This document shows, in pieces, positions 39,912 through 51,506 of a DNA stretch of 64,000 bases (within the stretch, counting starts at the first letter, position 1; every line of letters starts with the position of its first letter). The position numbers and the translations under genes are program-made. The notes below the pieces were generated by a model. That model did no database searches. It saw nothing but the letters and a program-made list of their open reading frames with translations, and was not told where the DNA came from. Source of the DNA: Phallusia mammillata (lineage: Eukaryota > Chordata > Ascidiacea > Phlebobranchia > Ascidiidae); the NCBI GenBank assembly GCA_003260075.1, contig QLIY01000271.1, forward strand, positions 62,001 to 126,000, read 5' to 3'.

Positions 39912-42599
39912 AGAAAACATAATGCTCTTTCTTCAAAATAAATTTAGCTAAACATAAATATAATGTTATAGAAAGGTAGCATTTGGAAGTTACTCCTTTC
40001 ATGGCACATTAAAACAATGTGTTGGTTTTTCGGTACCGTTTGTCTGAAAGTTAAAAACTTCGATAGAGTTTCGCAGGACGATCGCTCGGCATCCCGCTGT
40101 TCGCTCGACGTTTTTACAACCGTTGCTTTCCAGAGAGCGCTTCCAGCGAAATTAGGGTCAAAGCAGGGCCTAGTTTTGCTTCTTGACTTTTCCGCCACCG
40201 GCAAACGTCGGCCAACGCATCTCCCCGTGCTCGACAAATCACGCCGCGACGCGCCGGGACTTATTGACGTCCATTGTCTTCAGTTAGAATCTTTGGGAAT
40301 CGTGGGAAACTTGCCTTTGCCCGACAAATGTGACGTACAGCCACCGCGCGTCATATCAATCTAAAGTGACTTTTTTACAATTGCTTATTCGAACGCGCTT
40401 TCCAAGCAACTAAAAGTGTTGCTGGCTCGCGCACTATAAACCAACGAATTTGTTACAATATGTTATTAAACATATGAAAACCCACCCCACATTGAGTTTA
40501 ACCTCAAGGCGTGAATTATGCAGTACCCAGCCTCCACGACACTAAATACAACCACGTCCATTAATGGAATTGCAACATTGCAAGTAAATCTCCACGCGGG
40601 GCATTGAAAGTTCAGTTTGATCATATTAAGTCCCAATTCAATGCTGTTTATCAAAACAAACATTAAAATATCTCACCAATTTACAATCTCAATACAACAC
40701 CCTAATTTTAGAAACCCAACAGAATCATTTTACTTTAACTATCTCCGTACCTCGAATAAGATTTTAATTCAACTGATTGTGTGAAACAGACCACCCATTG
40801 GCGGAAGTTTATGTAGTTTTGGATTAACTAAGACGTTGTAGTGGGTGCTTAGTTAGCATCGCGGCATCAACAAAAGCAATGGACGCCTTTCATTGGGGAT
40901 TAACATCTTGCTTGCGTGCAGTTGAATAAGCAACATACGACTCATCACTTTGTAGTTTTGCGCGCTGCCTAACAAGTGAATGACCAACGATTGTGGCACA
41001 CTTTGTTTGAGGAAACCGCATTTGTATCTGCCCTTTTTGCATTCAGACATGTCTTAGCAAAAAAACCCATGATATGATATCACTTTTGGAAAGCCCTTTC
41101 CGTGTTGGTATTTGATTTACAATTATTTATTTTAGAACAGAAGTGTCTCAATATGTAGTGCAGGGTGTAAAGTAATACAAATTGGTTGTTTAAATGAAGA
41201 TTTTTTTTGCTTACATTTCGCACAAGATATCGCAATATCAAGTTGAGTGCATTAGGAAGAGGACAATTTTTCCAAACATTTGTTGCAGCAAATTACTACA
41301 CGCCTTTTAAAGGCTTTGTTCGAAACTTTACAACTACCCTTAATCAAACCAATAAACGTAACAATTGTTTAAACCTGAACAGTCATATCTGTTCTCAGTC
41401 GATTGTGGCTTAAATTTAAATTCTAATCAAAAAGTGCATTCCTAATCACCTTGCCAGTTTGTTGTCCAGTTAGTCGACGGGAAATGAACTTATCAATAAA
41501 AGAAACTTTAACTTTAAACCACATCCAAGCATTTAACCGACTTACCGCTTTCCAGCGATTATCCCCTTGTAGTTAGGTTCGATTGAGGAAATTCTCCGAT
41601 TTCGCCGCATCTCGAATTTCATGATAACTTGCCCAGAATCAGGTGCGCATGAGCAAAAATCAAAGTTGGACAATTGCCGGTCGACAATTAAAATCAGCTT
41701 GGGTCGCAATATAGTCCACTAAGCTGTCGATTGTCGAGTCTGTGAAACACAAGAAGTGATTGGTGAACGTCTTTGAATTCGATACTTGTGTTGGTAAAAA
41801 TTTTGACAATGCGGAAGCAACATTTTATCGAAACATTGACATGGAAAGTTTGTTTTGTTTTTTTAAATTACGCCAGTTTTGATTTGGATGCAAAAAATAT
41901 TGGGTCAGCTATTATCGCTTTAATTAATTACTATCAGCTATTTGCGCCAGTTGTTTGTATTTTCGCATTTTGCCAAACACAAAACATGTCTCAATATGCA
42001 ACATCGTCAATGTAAAAGCAATGAAACAAATTCCAAATGACGACGTTTTAGAAAAAAGTATTTGTTGCTGTTTTCTATTCTTGCAAAACACGGACGCTAA
42101 AGGGGTGGTCTCAAACGTTATGTTAAATTCCAAATTAGTTTACATCCTGTGTTACCAAGTTAAAGAGGGACCCCGTAAATATATTGATCAATTTTTATCG
42201 ATTATTGCTAATGTTTTGTCGCTTGGTGACAACTCGCCAGGTTTTTGGTCCTATTTCGCAGGCGAGTCAAACACCGTGACCAAACCCGGGACAACGTGAT
42301 TACCGCGCTCCGAACACTTTTCCTCACACAGAGCCACGACGTGATGTTATGTTTTAATTGTTCTCACGCGATTTCGAGCGCACTGAATGGAGTCATGGTG
42401 CCTTTAACCGCTACCTGAACGCATTTGGGAGCCCGTCACCGTTCCCACTCTACTTTCGACTGTTTAATGCCAATCCTCACTACGGTATAGCGATCGCAGG
42501 TTTACCTACATTCACATACGTGACCAGGTGTTTGGTACAAGGATAAGGATTACGGCTGGTGGACAGAGCTAGCTCGCACGTCCTACGAAGGTATCAAGC

Positions 42600-42984
42600 C
42601 ACGTGAGCAATCACATTATTCTGCACTGGTTTGTCGCAAATAAAGCGCCCGCGTGGTTTTTCGAAGCGAATTCATTTAAGGTGTGCTGTATGTTAAGAAC
42701 GGATCAGATCGGCATGTTGGCAACGGGAGACGTGATATTTGTGAGAAATCGGTTGGATATGCGGTCCTGAAATTGTTTTGCATTTTCCCCCCCCCCCCCA
42801 CGTGAGCAATCACATTATTCTGCACTGGTTTGTCGCAAATAAAGCCCCCGCGTGGTTTTTCGAAGCGAATTCATTCAAGGTGTGCTGTATGTTAAGAACG
42901 GATCAGATCGGCATGTTGGCAACGCAAGACGTGATATTTGTAAGAAATCGGTTGGATATGCGGTCCTGAAATTGTTTTGCATTT
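42600..42984. repeat. About 186-bp direct duplication split by 13-C run
   Basis: The copies at 42600-42786 and 42799-42984 begin ACGTGAGCAATCAC and end TTGTTTTGCATTTT. They differ by scattered substitutions (AAAGCGCCCG against AAAGCCCCCG; CAACGGGAGA against CAACGCAAGA). The C run is at 42787-42799. Confidence 0.9.
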
Positions 42985-43334
42985 TTTGAGGTTTAATTTA
43001 CGATCTCAGAAAGTCCATTACCGTTTCATAGACGATTTGTAAGACTCGGTAGGGTAAATGCAGAAGTTACTAGTGAAACGCAAACACCTTTGTCGGAAAT
43101 TTTTTGCCAACACTCCAACCGACACAAAAAACAATGAGCCAAAGGAGATGACTTTAAGGGTAAACCAAAGAGCGACCCTTAAACCATTCTTGTCGCATCC
43201 AAAAACATTCCAGATTCCGGGCGGGAAATTGCCAACAGCAGCCCCGGAGGACGTCCGAACTTTTTTGTTGGCAAACTCCGTTCCCGGCAAGCGAACATAT
43301 CTGATTTCGCGACACAGGCGTGTTTAGTTGCAAC

Positions 43335-43528
43335 AAACGCGAATGTTGTGTCGCTTTGTTTTCATGCAATATCAATCACACGCCGGTGTCCGGTTGCGCA
43401 AACAAAATAAAGTGAAAATTTTTCGTTCCCCCCCCCCAAACGCGAATGTTGTGTCGCTTTGTTTTCATGCAATATCAATCACACGACGGTGTCCGGTTGC
43501 GCAACAAAATGAAGTGAAAATTTTTCGT
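43335..43528. repeat. About 91-bp direct duplication split by 10-C run
   Basis: The copies at 43335-43426 and 43438-43528 begin AAACGCGAATGTTGTG and end TTTTTCGT. They differ at several bases (CACGCCGG against CACGACGG; AACAAAATAA against AACAAAATGA). The C run is at 43428-43437. Confidence 0.9.
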
Positions 43529-44250
43529 AACGCGCGTTTCCAAATCACGATGTTCCACAAATGAGAGCGCAAGGCAACCCAAACGCATCCGGTTTCTCGA
43601 ATGTATTCAAGCTTCAGGATTGGCTTTCGCTTGTTTTGTGATCCTTCATTATGTGACTGGTGCGTATGACTAGACCGAGGTGCTGGCACCCCTATTATGT
43701 CGCTTTGTCGGTGTCGTGGTTAATTGTGTCGGATTCCAACGAGCCTATGCGTCTACCTCACCTTTTTGGCTCTGGCAGATGTGTAGCAGAGGCGCAGGAA
43801 CAAGGCGATCCCTTTTCATGTTTGCCAGAAAACTGACACCGCTTGTAATAGAAAGGGCGACGCCGGGGCCTTTAGTTCTGTTGCTTTCCCTAGGTTTTTT
43901 GTGGTTTCTGTCGTGTTGGACTCTTCCCTACCGTGTGGGAAAGTGTCTCTTCGATCCATTAGCATGTTGCTGATTAAAGACCGTTACCCAACTTGTTGGC
44001 TTGAATTACGATTCCGTTGCGTTTAAACGCGTTGCCCAAATCACTGGATTGGTGACATCACCAGTAGTGGACCGAGTGTAGTGAAATTTAGTGAAACAAA
44101 TCACCGTAACTATAACTGAACTGTAAATGTAAAACACAAGCACAAGAGTGTTCTTGCAAGGAGAATAATTGCCCAAGGGTTTTGCGCATTTCCATAGCCT
44201 TTTCTGTTATCTAAAATCGTGTTGTACAAAATCTGTCTATGTTACTAAAG

Positions 44251-44251
<1 letters not shown>

Positions 44252-44322
<71 letters not shown>
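44252..44322. repeat. 71-base poly-C homopolymer
   Basis: An uninterrupted C run with no duplication of its flanks. It creates a spurious poly-proline frame. Probably a gap-fill or base-calling artefact. Confidence 0.95.
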
Positions 44323-45616
44323 TGGTCTGTTTTGTGAAATGGATTTTTGCCGCCGCCAATAAACAATCAGCCGTGCAGTGCGCCATATATTAGATTCACC
44401 CTGGCATTATATCAATATCATGCTGAGCTCTGTTTGCTCAACCACCGGACGCAAAAACAATATTGCGGCTCTGCGCTTCGGGCCAAGATTTTGTTTGTCC
44501 CTTTCGCATGTTTACGTTTTAAGTGAAGCCTGACAACCGCGCTACGACCCCACGCGCTCCTCGACCAACCAGCGTCCGAGTATACTGCCAGCGCATGCCC
44601 CTTACGAAAACAAACACCCCCGAATGGCGAGAAACGCACATGCCCGTCCAGCAGCGGTTACTCTCGCCAGGGCGGGGTACGGTTCCCTTATGTATATTTT
44701 GCTTTAGTTTCCTTAGAATAGGTTATAGGAAGCACAAGGCCCCTTTCAATTTCCGCTTGTAGGCTCGCAGTTGCTTTAACCTTTAAACGGTCTGAAGTTC
44801 AGCCGTTGCCACGCAACATGACCGGGCAAGTCTGCACCAGCACCTGGCCGACGCGCTACTGTACAAACGCATTAGGTCCATAAACACACAGCGCGATTGG
44901 CAATATGCAGCGGTATGGAAACCTGCCGAAACCTAAATTGGCTTAAAACCGCGAAAATATAACACAACATAAGAAATGGTGACCTGAAGTTTTATGTCGG
45001 CAAAATCGATTACAACTGCAATTTTTTACAGCTCTACTAACCACACGGCAACACTAAAACTCAACCCTAATAAAACGTACATATTAAAATTGTTTTTTGC
45101 CCAAACAAATTGCCTTTTCAATGATTTTTAAAGTGAAATATAACAGCTATCTCCGAAGTTAACCTATTTACTTTTGCAACAATTTGCTTTTTTATCATTT
45201 CTTAAAAACATTTCTGCCAAACTTCTGTTCATTTCTGCTTTCGACCTTTCTAGTGGCTCATGGAGGATAGAACTGGCAAAACACAACTGCCAGTGTGAGT
45301 AGTTGTAAGGGCGCAGTGACAAAAACTCACATTTGTTCAATTGCGGACAATTACGTATTATTGTCATTTTTTGTTTATCGTTGATAAAGGACCAGTACAA
45401 GGAGGAGTGCGTGTCTATAACACAGTGCATAAAGGGCAGGGCAGTCGGGCCATAATGGATTCTCTTCGTATTCATAATATCAATGAGCGGCCCGGAGTCC
45501 CTGAAAAGCGATTTTACTTTGTTACTTGGCCACATTGTTTCCAGTCATGTTGTAAGACCTTGTCTATAGTTGGCGGTGACAAATAAATCATTCATGGTTT
45601 CGTATGGAAGTGGAGC

Positions 45617-45617
<1 letters not shown>

Positions 45618-45660
<43 letters not shown>
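45618..45660. repeat. 43-base poly-C homopolymer
   Basis: An uninterrupted C run between unrelated flanks (GTGGAGCA to the left, AAAGAGATTAATTG to the right). No flanking duplication was seen. Confidence 0.95.
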
Positions 45661-45662
<2 letters not shown>

Positions 45663-48600
45663 AGAGATTAATTGTTCGCGTGGCTCGCGCAACGGGAAGG
45701 AAATCCTTTATAAATACCTAATTGCGACGTCGTGGATCTAAGCCGACAATTTTATACGGAAACGGAAAGAACTCAACATGTGCGAAATTTCCTTTTATTA
45801 TGTTCTGCACCCTTGTTACGCTAAGGTATTGAGAGTCGAGGAGACAAATGAATTTCTTATAAGGTGACTGGTTAACGGCGTTGGCGCACTTGAAGCAACC
45901 TATGTTGGCCAGTTCTTAATATCCATTGCCCATAAAGCAACTTCCCCATGTCAGTTGGGCGCGTCGCCACTTGTCAATCTCGATGGGACGCGTTGCGGCC
46001 CGTTGACCCCATTTCCGTTCTAGGGCCCGGGCCCCACTCGGGCGCAACCGGCCGTGTCGTAACAAAGTTAGCTCATATGACGTCACCGGAATCGTGACGA
46101 CGCAAGGAAAGTGTGCACGATGAAGCTGATTTGCAGGGATCTGTCTTGTCTGACATTTTGTTGGGTGTGTAAGAACAGGTGTGTGTGTCGGCCTGGGGCC
46201 TTACATTCCCCTGTTTTCTTTGAATTCTATTTTGATCACATGCTTGGCCTGTTTGCCAACGACAAGCAAAGAATGCAAATACTTCAAAGATTTTTGAGCA
46301 TTTGCTTTAAGTTTACGATTTTTTGTGCATTTTCTATTATATCAAATCATTTGTTGGACCACATTTTTTGACTAGCACAGCCTCAAGACCCATTTATACA
46401 CGTTTTTTGTAACACAAACACTCCGATTTATTGTATGGACAAAAATAATGAAAAATCATCAAAATTTGTTCATAAGCCGGTACATTTAAAAATTTCAAAA
46501 CCTTGTTGTTGCCTTTCACCTTAGCAGGGGAATCAACCGTCACGTTGGCTGCTTACCACAAGGTGGCGTACGAACAGTAGCCTGTACCTGCCGTCGCTAT
46601 GGCAACACTTAGCGTGGGCTGGCCGCGGGCGCGGGGGCTAATAACTGCCGCGAGTAATGATAATATTTATCCGGTTGGCGATAAAAGAGCCCGCAGCACA
46701 AACAGAGTCGAAGGTGTTTGGATTGGATGGGACGGCGCAAGGGATTTTGGATTTTCCGAACCCCGAGCTGGAGACAAACGACGGCCGGCAGCGACTGTTG
46801 AAACTTTGACGCGCAGTTATTTTAAACCTGTCATCGTAGATAGCTTAATTTTTTCCCGGCGCGGTACAGGGATGCTCCGATTATTCCAATGTTGCCTTAG
46901 CCCAAATCTGTGCGGAATGCGATGGCTGTAATATGTAGCGCGCGCGTTTGTGTATAATTTTCAACCAAATCGATTTCCAAAAGTACTGAAAAGGTTGTAA
47001 ATGCCATACATCACAAAGGCAAGGCCATTGTTCAAACTGTTTAACAACGTTGTTTACTTTGTGGTAGATTGTCTATTTTAATGACAATTAAAACAAATTA
47101 AAAAGTTTTTTTGCCACTTGTTTCCAGCAAAAACCATTCCGTCAAAAGTGCTCTTATGCGAACACGTTCAAAACATATTCATCAGCAAAATCCTAACAGA
47201 GTAAATCCCAACTTCATGGGGGTAAAATCGGATGAAAAAAGTTTCCGAGCATTTGATTTAAGGACGCTTTCGCACGGACAAACCAGCACGGTTCCAATAA
47301 GCCTGGCGCCGCCTATCTTATGGCACCGGACCCCCCCGCCTCCCTGACCGCAAAGGTCCCGCTTCGTGGCTTGCCTGTCAAGACCCATCGCCTTCGTTGT
47401 TTTCTTTCGTGGTTAAAATCATAGCAAACTTTTATATAAAGCGCCTTGGACGTGTGATTTTGGACAGCGTTTTTGAGTTGCTTATACGACTATAAGGCGT
47501 AGAACACGTTCTAATGGTTTCTACATTTTTTTTGCGATCATAAGTGTTGTCATTTATTTATTTATTTGGTAAGGGTTTACGGTGCTGCTGATTTTTTTAT
47601 TAGAACATTGCAACACCAAGTCCTAAAATTAAAACGTTCCAAAACAGAAATGTATTTTTGAATATGTTTAAAACTGCTGAGTATTTATCAATTCAAGGCA
47701 AAGCTAATGCAATTAATAAGCTTGATTACACGAAAATACTTTTCTTCTGTAGAGACCAAGTGTAACGAAATCTATACATATAGTATGTCGACGGTTTAAA
47801 ATTTTGATGTTTAAAGCCAAAATGATTCACCCTGTGTGTATTTCCTTAACATCCGAATTTGTAAGTACATGATATAAGACTACCCATCACCCAAAGAGTT
47901 ACAAAAATGTGCTTCTCGAATCCCGATGCTACGAGAAAGTTGTTTCACCTGACATCAAAGGCAACTAATTGGGACACCGCACCTGCGGGACCCAATCGAA
48001 CATGGATATTAATTGGAAGCAAAATAGAATCGTCGTTATGCGCTGGTCTCCCCGAACGCCCCGGCCAATACTTGTCTTTTGTTTGGCTCTGTTGTCTGTA
48101 AGCCAAGCGTAAAATTCGCTAGCTTGTTAGTTGTAGTTGCACCTTATGTAATTGGCAACACAACATCAGCTCCTGTATTGGTCGAGGATTTATGCCACGT
48201 TGTTAACCATGTTTTAAAAATATTTGTGGCGGCCCAGTGCAATGTTAGTCAAATGGTATTGGCGCCTAATGATCGCAGGTTTGTCCCATCTTGGCCTCAT
48301 GTTTCATTCTACATGAGCAACCTTAACGACATTGTACAAACCACTTAAATAAAACGTCACCAAGGCTTTAACAAGATTTTATGCCATTCCAAGAGCAATT
48401 TTATTGTTGGTTACAGGTTACAAAAAATCACTGTTTGTCAAAATTACTAAATATTACAATGTGACGAAGGTACAATAAGGCAGTTAGAAGCCTTTTCATT
48501 GTGATTTAGTTACAAGCAAGCATCATTTAAATTCCCGTTAAGCATATACCAAGCGTACTGTATCTTACTATAATGCCTTGTTGTTTCAGCAACATTATAG

Positions 48601-50436
48601 GAAATAAAACAGAGCTGTGAAGTCTTTATTTGGCTTTGCAACGTGTTATAGGTTGCAATTTAGTTTATGAGTACTAGGAATCCAGTTGTCTCAAGTTGAC
48701 CGCAAGAATTGTACCTTCACACCATGTTACGTGACAATTCCCACGACCAATTAAACTTCGTGTAAATCGTTAGCGACACCAAGCGACAGTTTATTTTTTG
48801 ATATTGTTTTCACAAGTGTGCGATAGAGAGTCTGGTTTGATACTGTTCGTCGCTCGAAGTCTGTTTACCCGACAGAAACACGTTTAAGACGTCGTAAAGT
48901 TATAAGAAAGCTTTTATCGTTTACTCTTGCGATATTATCCAGGCCCTATTGCTATTTTCGGCATTAAAATGTAATGGCTTTTTGACGAAAAATGTCACAG
49001 TTTTTGATATTATAAATGCACACGCTGATTGCTGATCAAACTTAAAGGTTCATGCTTCAAAATCTTTGAAGCAATGTTAATGTATAGTGTACATTAAACC
49101 AATGTCAACGCTGGGTCACACTCACAAAAAAACCTTTCCAATGGTTACTGTCTAGTGTTTGCGGATAACACGCACTTGCTACAGTGGAAACTTCTAACTT
49201 TTGAAATAGAATGTTGACCCGCTTTCGTTCTTTCTGTCACACTTTTACACTATCACAACTCGTAAGTTTGTAACCCATATAATAAACAAGCAACAAACAA
49301 CTGTCACTACGCGTCGTAGTTAAGCATAATTGCATACACGTTTTCTTACCTTAATTTTGCCTCTACCAGTTGAATAAGTCCGCTTTTGCAGGTAAATCCA
49401 CACATTGTGTAGACTAGATGTTCCCCGTTTTTAAATCCTGCGTTGTCAGAACTGTGGAGTGAGCAGTTTGGCTGAACAACTGCGCGACTGGAATGAAATG
49501 GCCATATAATAGCGTTTTGTCTTATACAGGGCGCTTTTTATAGCTATTCACTGAATTGTTCACAAAGAGCCATAGAAGCACTTGTCCACCCGGGCTGAAA
49601 GGAACGAATATGTCTATGCCGGATTGGTGAAAGGCTTGCTTTACAGCCGTCGTGTTTTATGTTGAATTCTCCGCGTCGGTCGTCTTTTGTAGTATCCCTT
49701 ATTCAGCTATGGTTTATGGCCTTGTACAAAAAAGCCTAACGTACCAGTTTAATGGTTGCTAGAGCCTACCTGCCATTGTAACTCCTGATCTGAAAAAGCA
49801 TTCGGCGCTCGTAATTCAAGTAACTGCCAACTGTAGGCTACAGCTGCCCTTTAAGACCATTTTCTGCTCGGAGTTGTGTTTGAGCAGCTCATTTGAAGGC
49901 ACTGTAAATTCGAACAATATGTTGTTCACAATGCACAAGGGCCTTTGTCGTTTAGGAGGTCCCACAAAGAGGAACACAAAGCGTTTAGAAATTGACTGTT
50001 TTCACCCATTCTTTGTCATGGATCTTCAACCAACAAATCGTCTTTGTTTCGCAACAATACGCAATATGTCTGATTTCTATGCACTACAGCGAACTTCCAA
50101 ACCGCTAAACGCTTTGAAAATTTCCTAGTTTTGCTTTCCCTACGGTGTTTAAGTTTAGTATTTTTGCAATGTAACCTCACAGCATATTCATATCCATATT
50201 GTTTACAAATTAAAAACTTCAAATAAAGTCGGATTGTACAATTTAATAAAATAGTGTCTGTGTTCATTATTATTTCTCGTTTATAATGGGTTTTGCTAGT
50301 GTTTCTGAATTAGATGCTTGCTTTAAAAAACGCATGACTTTATCGTGGATAAGAAATGGTTGAGAAACATACGTCCTACAAATACTCGCTTTGTTGTTGG
50401 CATTATAACAAATTCAACCTTTCACAATTTCCTGCC

Positions 50437-50668
50437 AACGTCTGCGATATTAATATTGGAATTGACCTGAACTCCAAGCAAAAAGTAGGCTAAATACCAA
50501 GTTTAAATTTTCTGGAATTTATTGAATAATGTTTTACGGTTTACATTCCCCCCCCCCCAACGTCTGCGATATTAATATTGGAATTGATCTGAACTCCAAG
50601 CAAAAAGTAGGCTAAATACCAAGTTCAAATTTTCTGGAATTTATTGAATAATGTTTTACGGTTTACAT
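50437..50668. repeat. About 110-bp direct duplication split by 11-C run
   Basis: The copies at 50437-50547 and 50559-50668 run from AACGTCTGCGATATT to ACGGTTTACAT. They differ at two or three positions (GACCTG against GATCTG; AAGTTTAAA against AAGTTCAAA). The C run is at 50548-50558. This is the last poly-C junction; all later ones are poly-G. Confidence 0.9.
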
Positions 50669-51506
50669 ATAAAGCGGTGGGAGGTAGATTGCATTCATAA
50701 CCAATCGTGAGGCAAATCAAGCGCGGTTAGTTTTATTCTGACTCACAAATCATTAGATGTTTTACAGCACCTGTATAACAGCACTAATAGTTTGAGCTTT
50801 TAAAGTGTTTGTGTTTCTAAGAACACTGAAGCTGGGATAACCTTTGAAGCAATAGGACAAGTAATCTACCGAAGCATAAAGAAGTGGTACTATCTTGGAA
50901 CAAAGGTTGAATGTTTCACAATCTTTGATGGGCGTTGTTGTACGGGAGCCAGTTATTGCCTCCTTTTCACAACATAATTAGATGACCTTACTACGTGGTC
51001 GGATGTAATTTGTCCCGGGGCGACTTGTTCTCTCGTATTGCTTGAAAATAGTTGCATTTGAATACAAGCTGTAGTAAAACCGAAGCTTGCAAGGTTAACG
51101 GTTGAGTATTTACCCTATTTTTTTGCCACTTTGGATGTTTTTGTTGTTTATTTGTGTAAACAAGGCAGTTCGCTTGAAAAGGGTATGTAAGCGAAAGATT
51201 GTACCGATGTTCGTAGAAAAATGGGAGGTATTCGTAACATCAAAAGTATGGAGTATAGGTTTGGGCGATTACATTCAAGTTTAGTTTTGGACAGTTTTTT
51301 TTTCAAGCTTGTAATATAGTTGAGGTTTTTTAAGTCGTTTATTTTAAGCATTGCATTAACAAAGTAACAAAATATGCTAGAGGCTTGAACGTTTGAAATA
51401 TTGAATTGTCACAACCTTTAAGTGGACAAACAATTTCCCAATTTACCTTGGTTTTGATTATTTGAAGTGCATTTATACAATTAGGAGCTAATTAGACGGC
51501 AATGTC

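Larger units (their letters stand above)
35410..51500. other. Intergenic DNA between SoxB1 and the sulfotransferase, no gene recognised
   Basis: Sixteen kilobases were read on both strands without finding a splice-linked set of exons or a known domain. The longest frames (140 codons near 37.4-37.9 kb, 147 near 34.2-34.6 kb antisense to SoxB1, 123 near 45.2-45.5 kb) have no family resemblance. CpG is common, with GC-rich patches at 40.0-40.3, 44.5-44.9 and 46.6-46.9 kb. The stretch contains four poly-C-split duplications and two long poly-C runs. Confidence 0.5.
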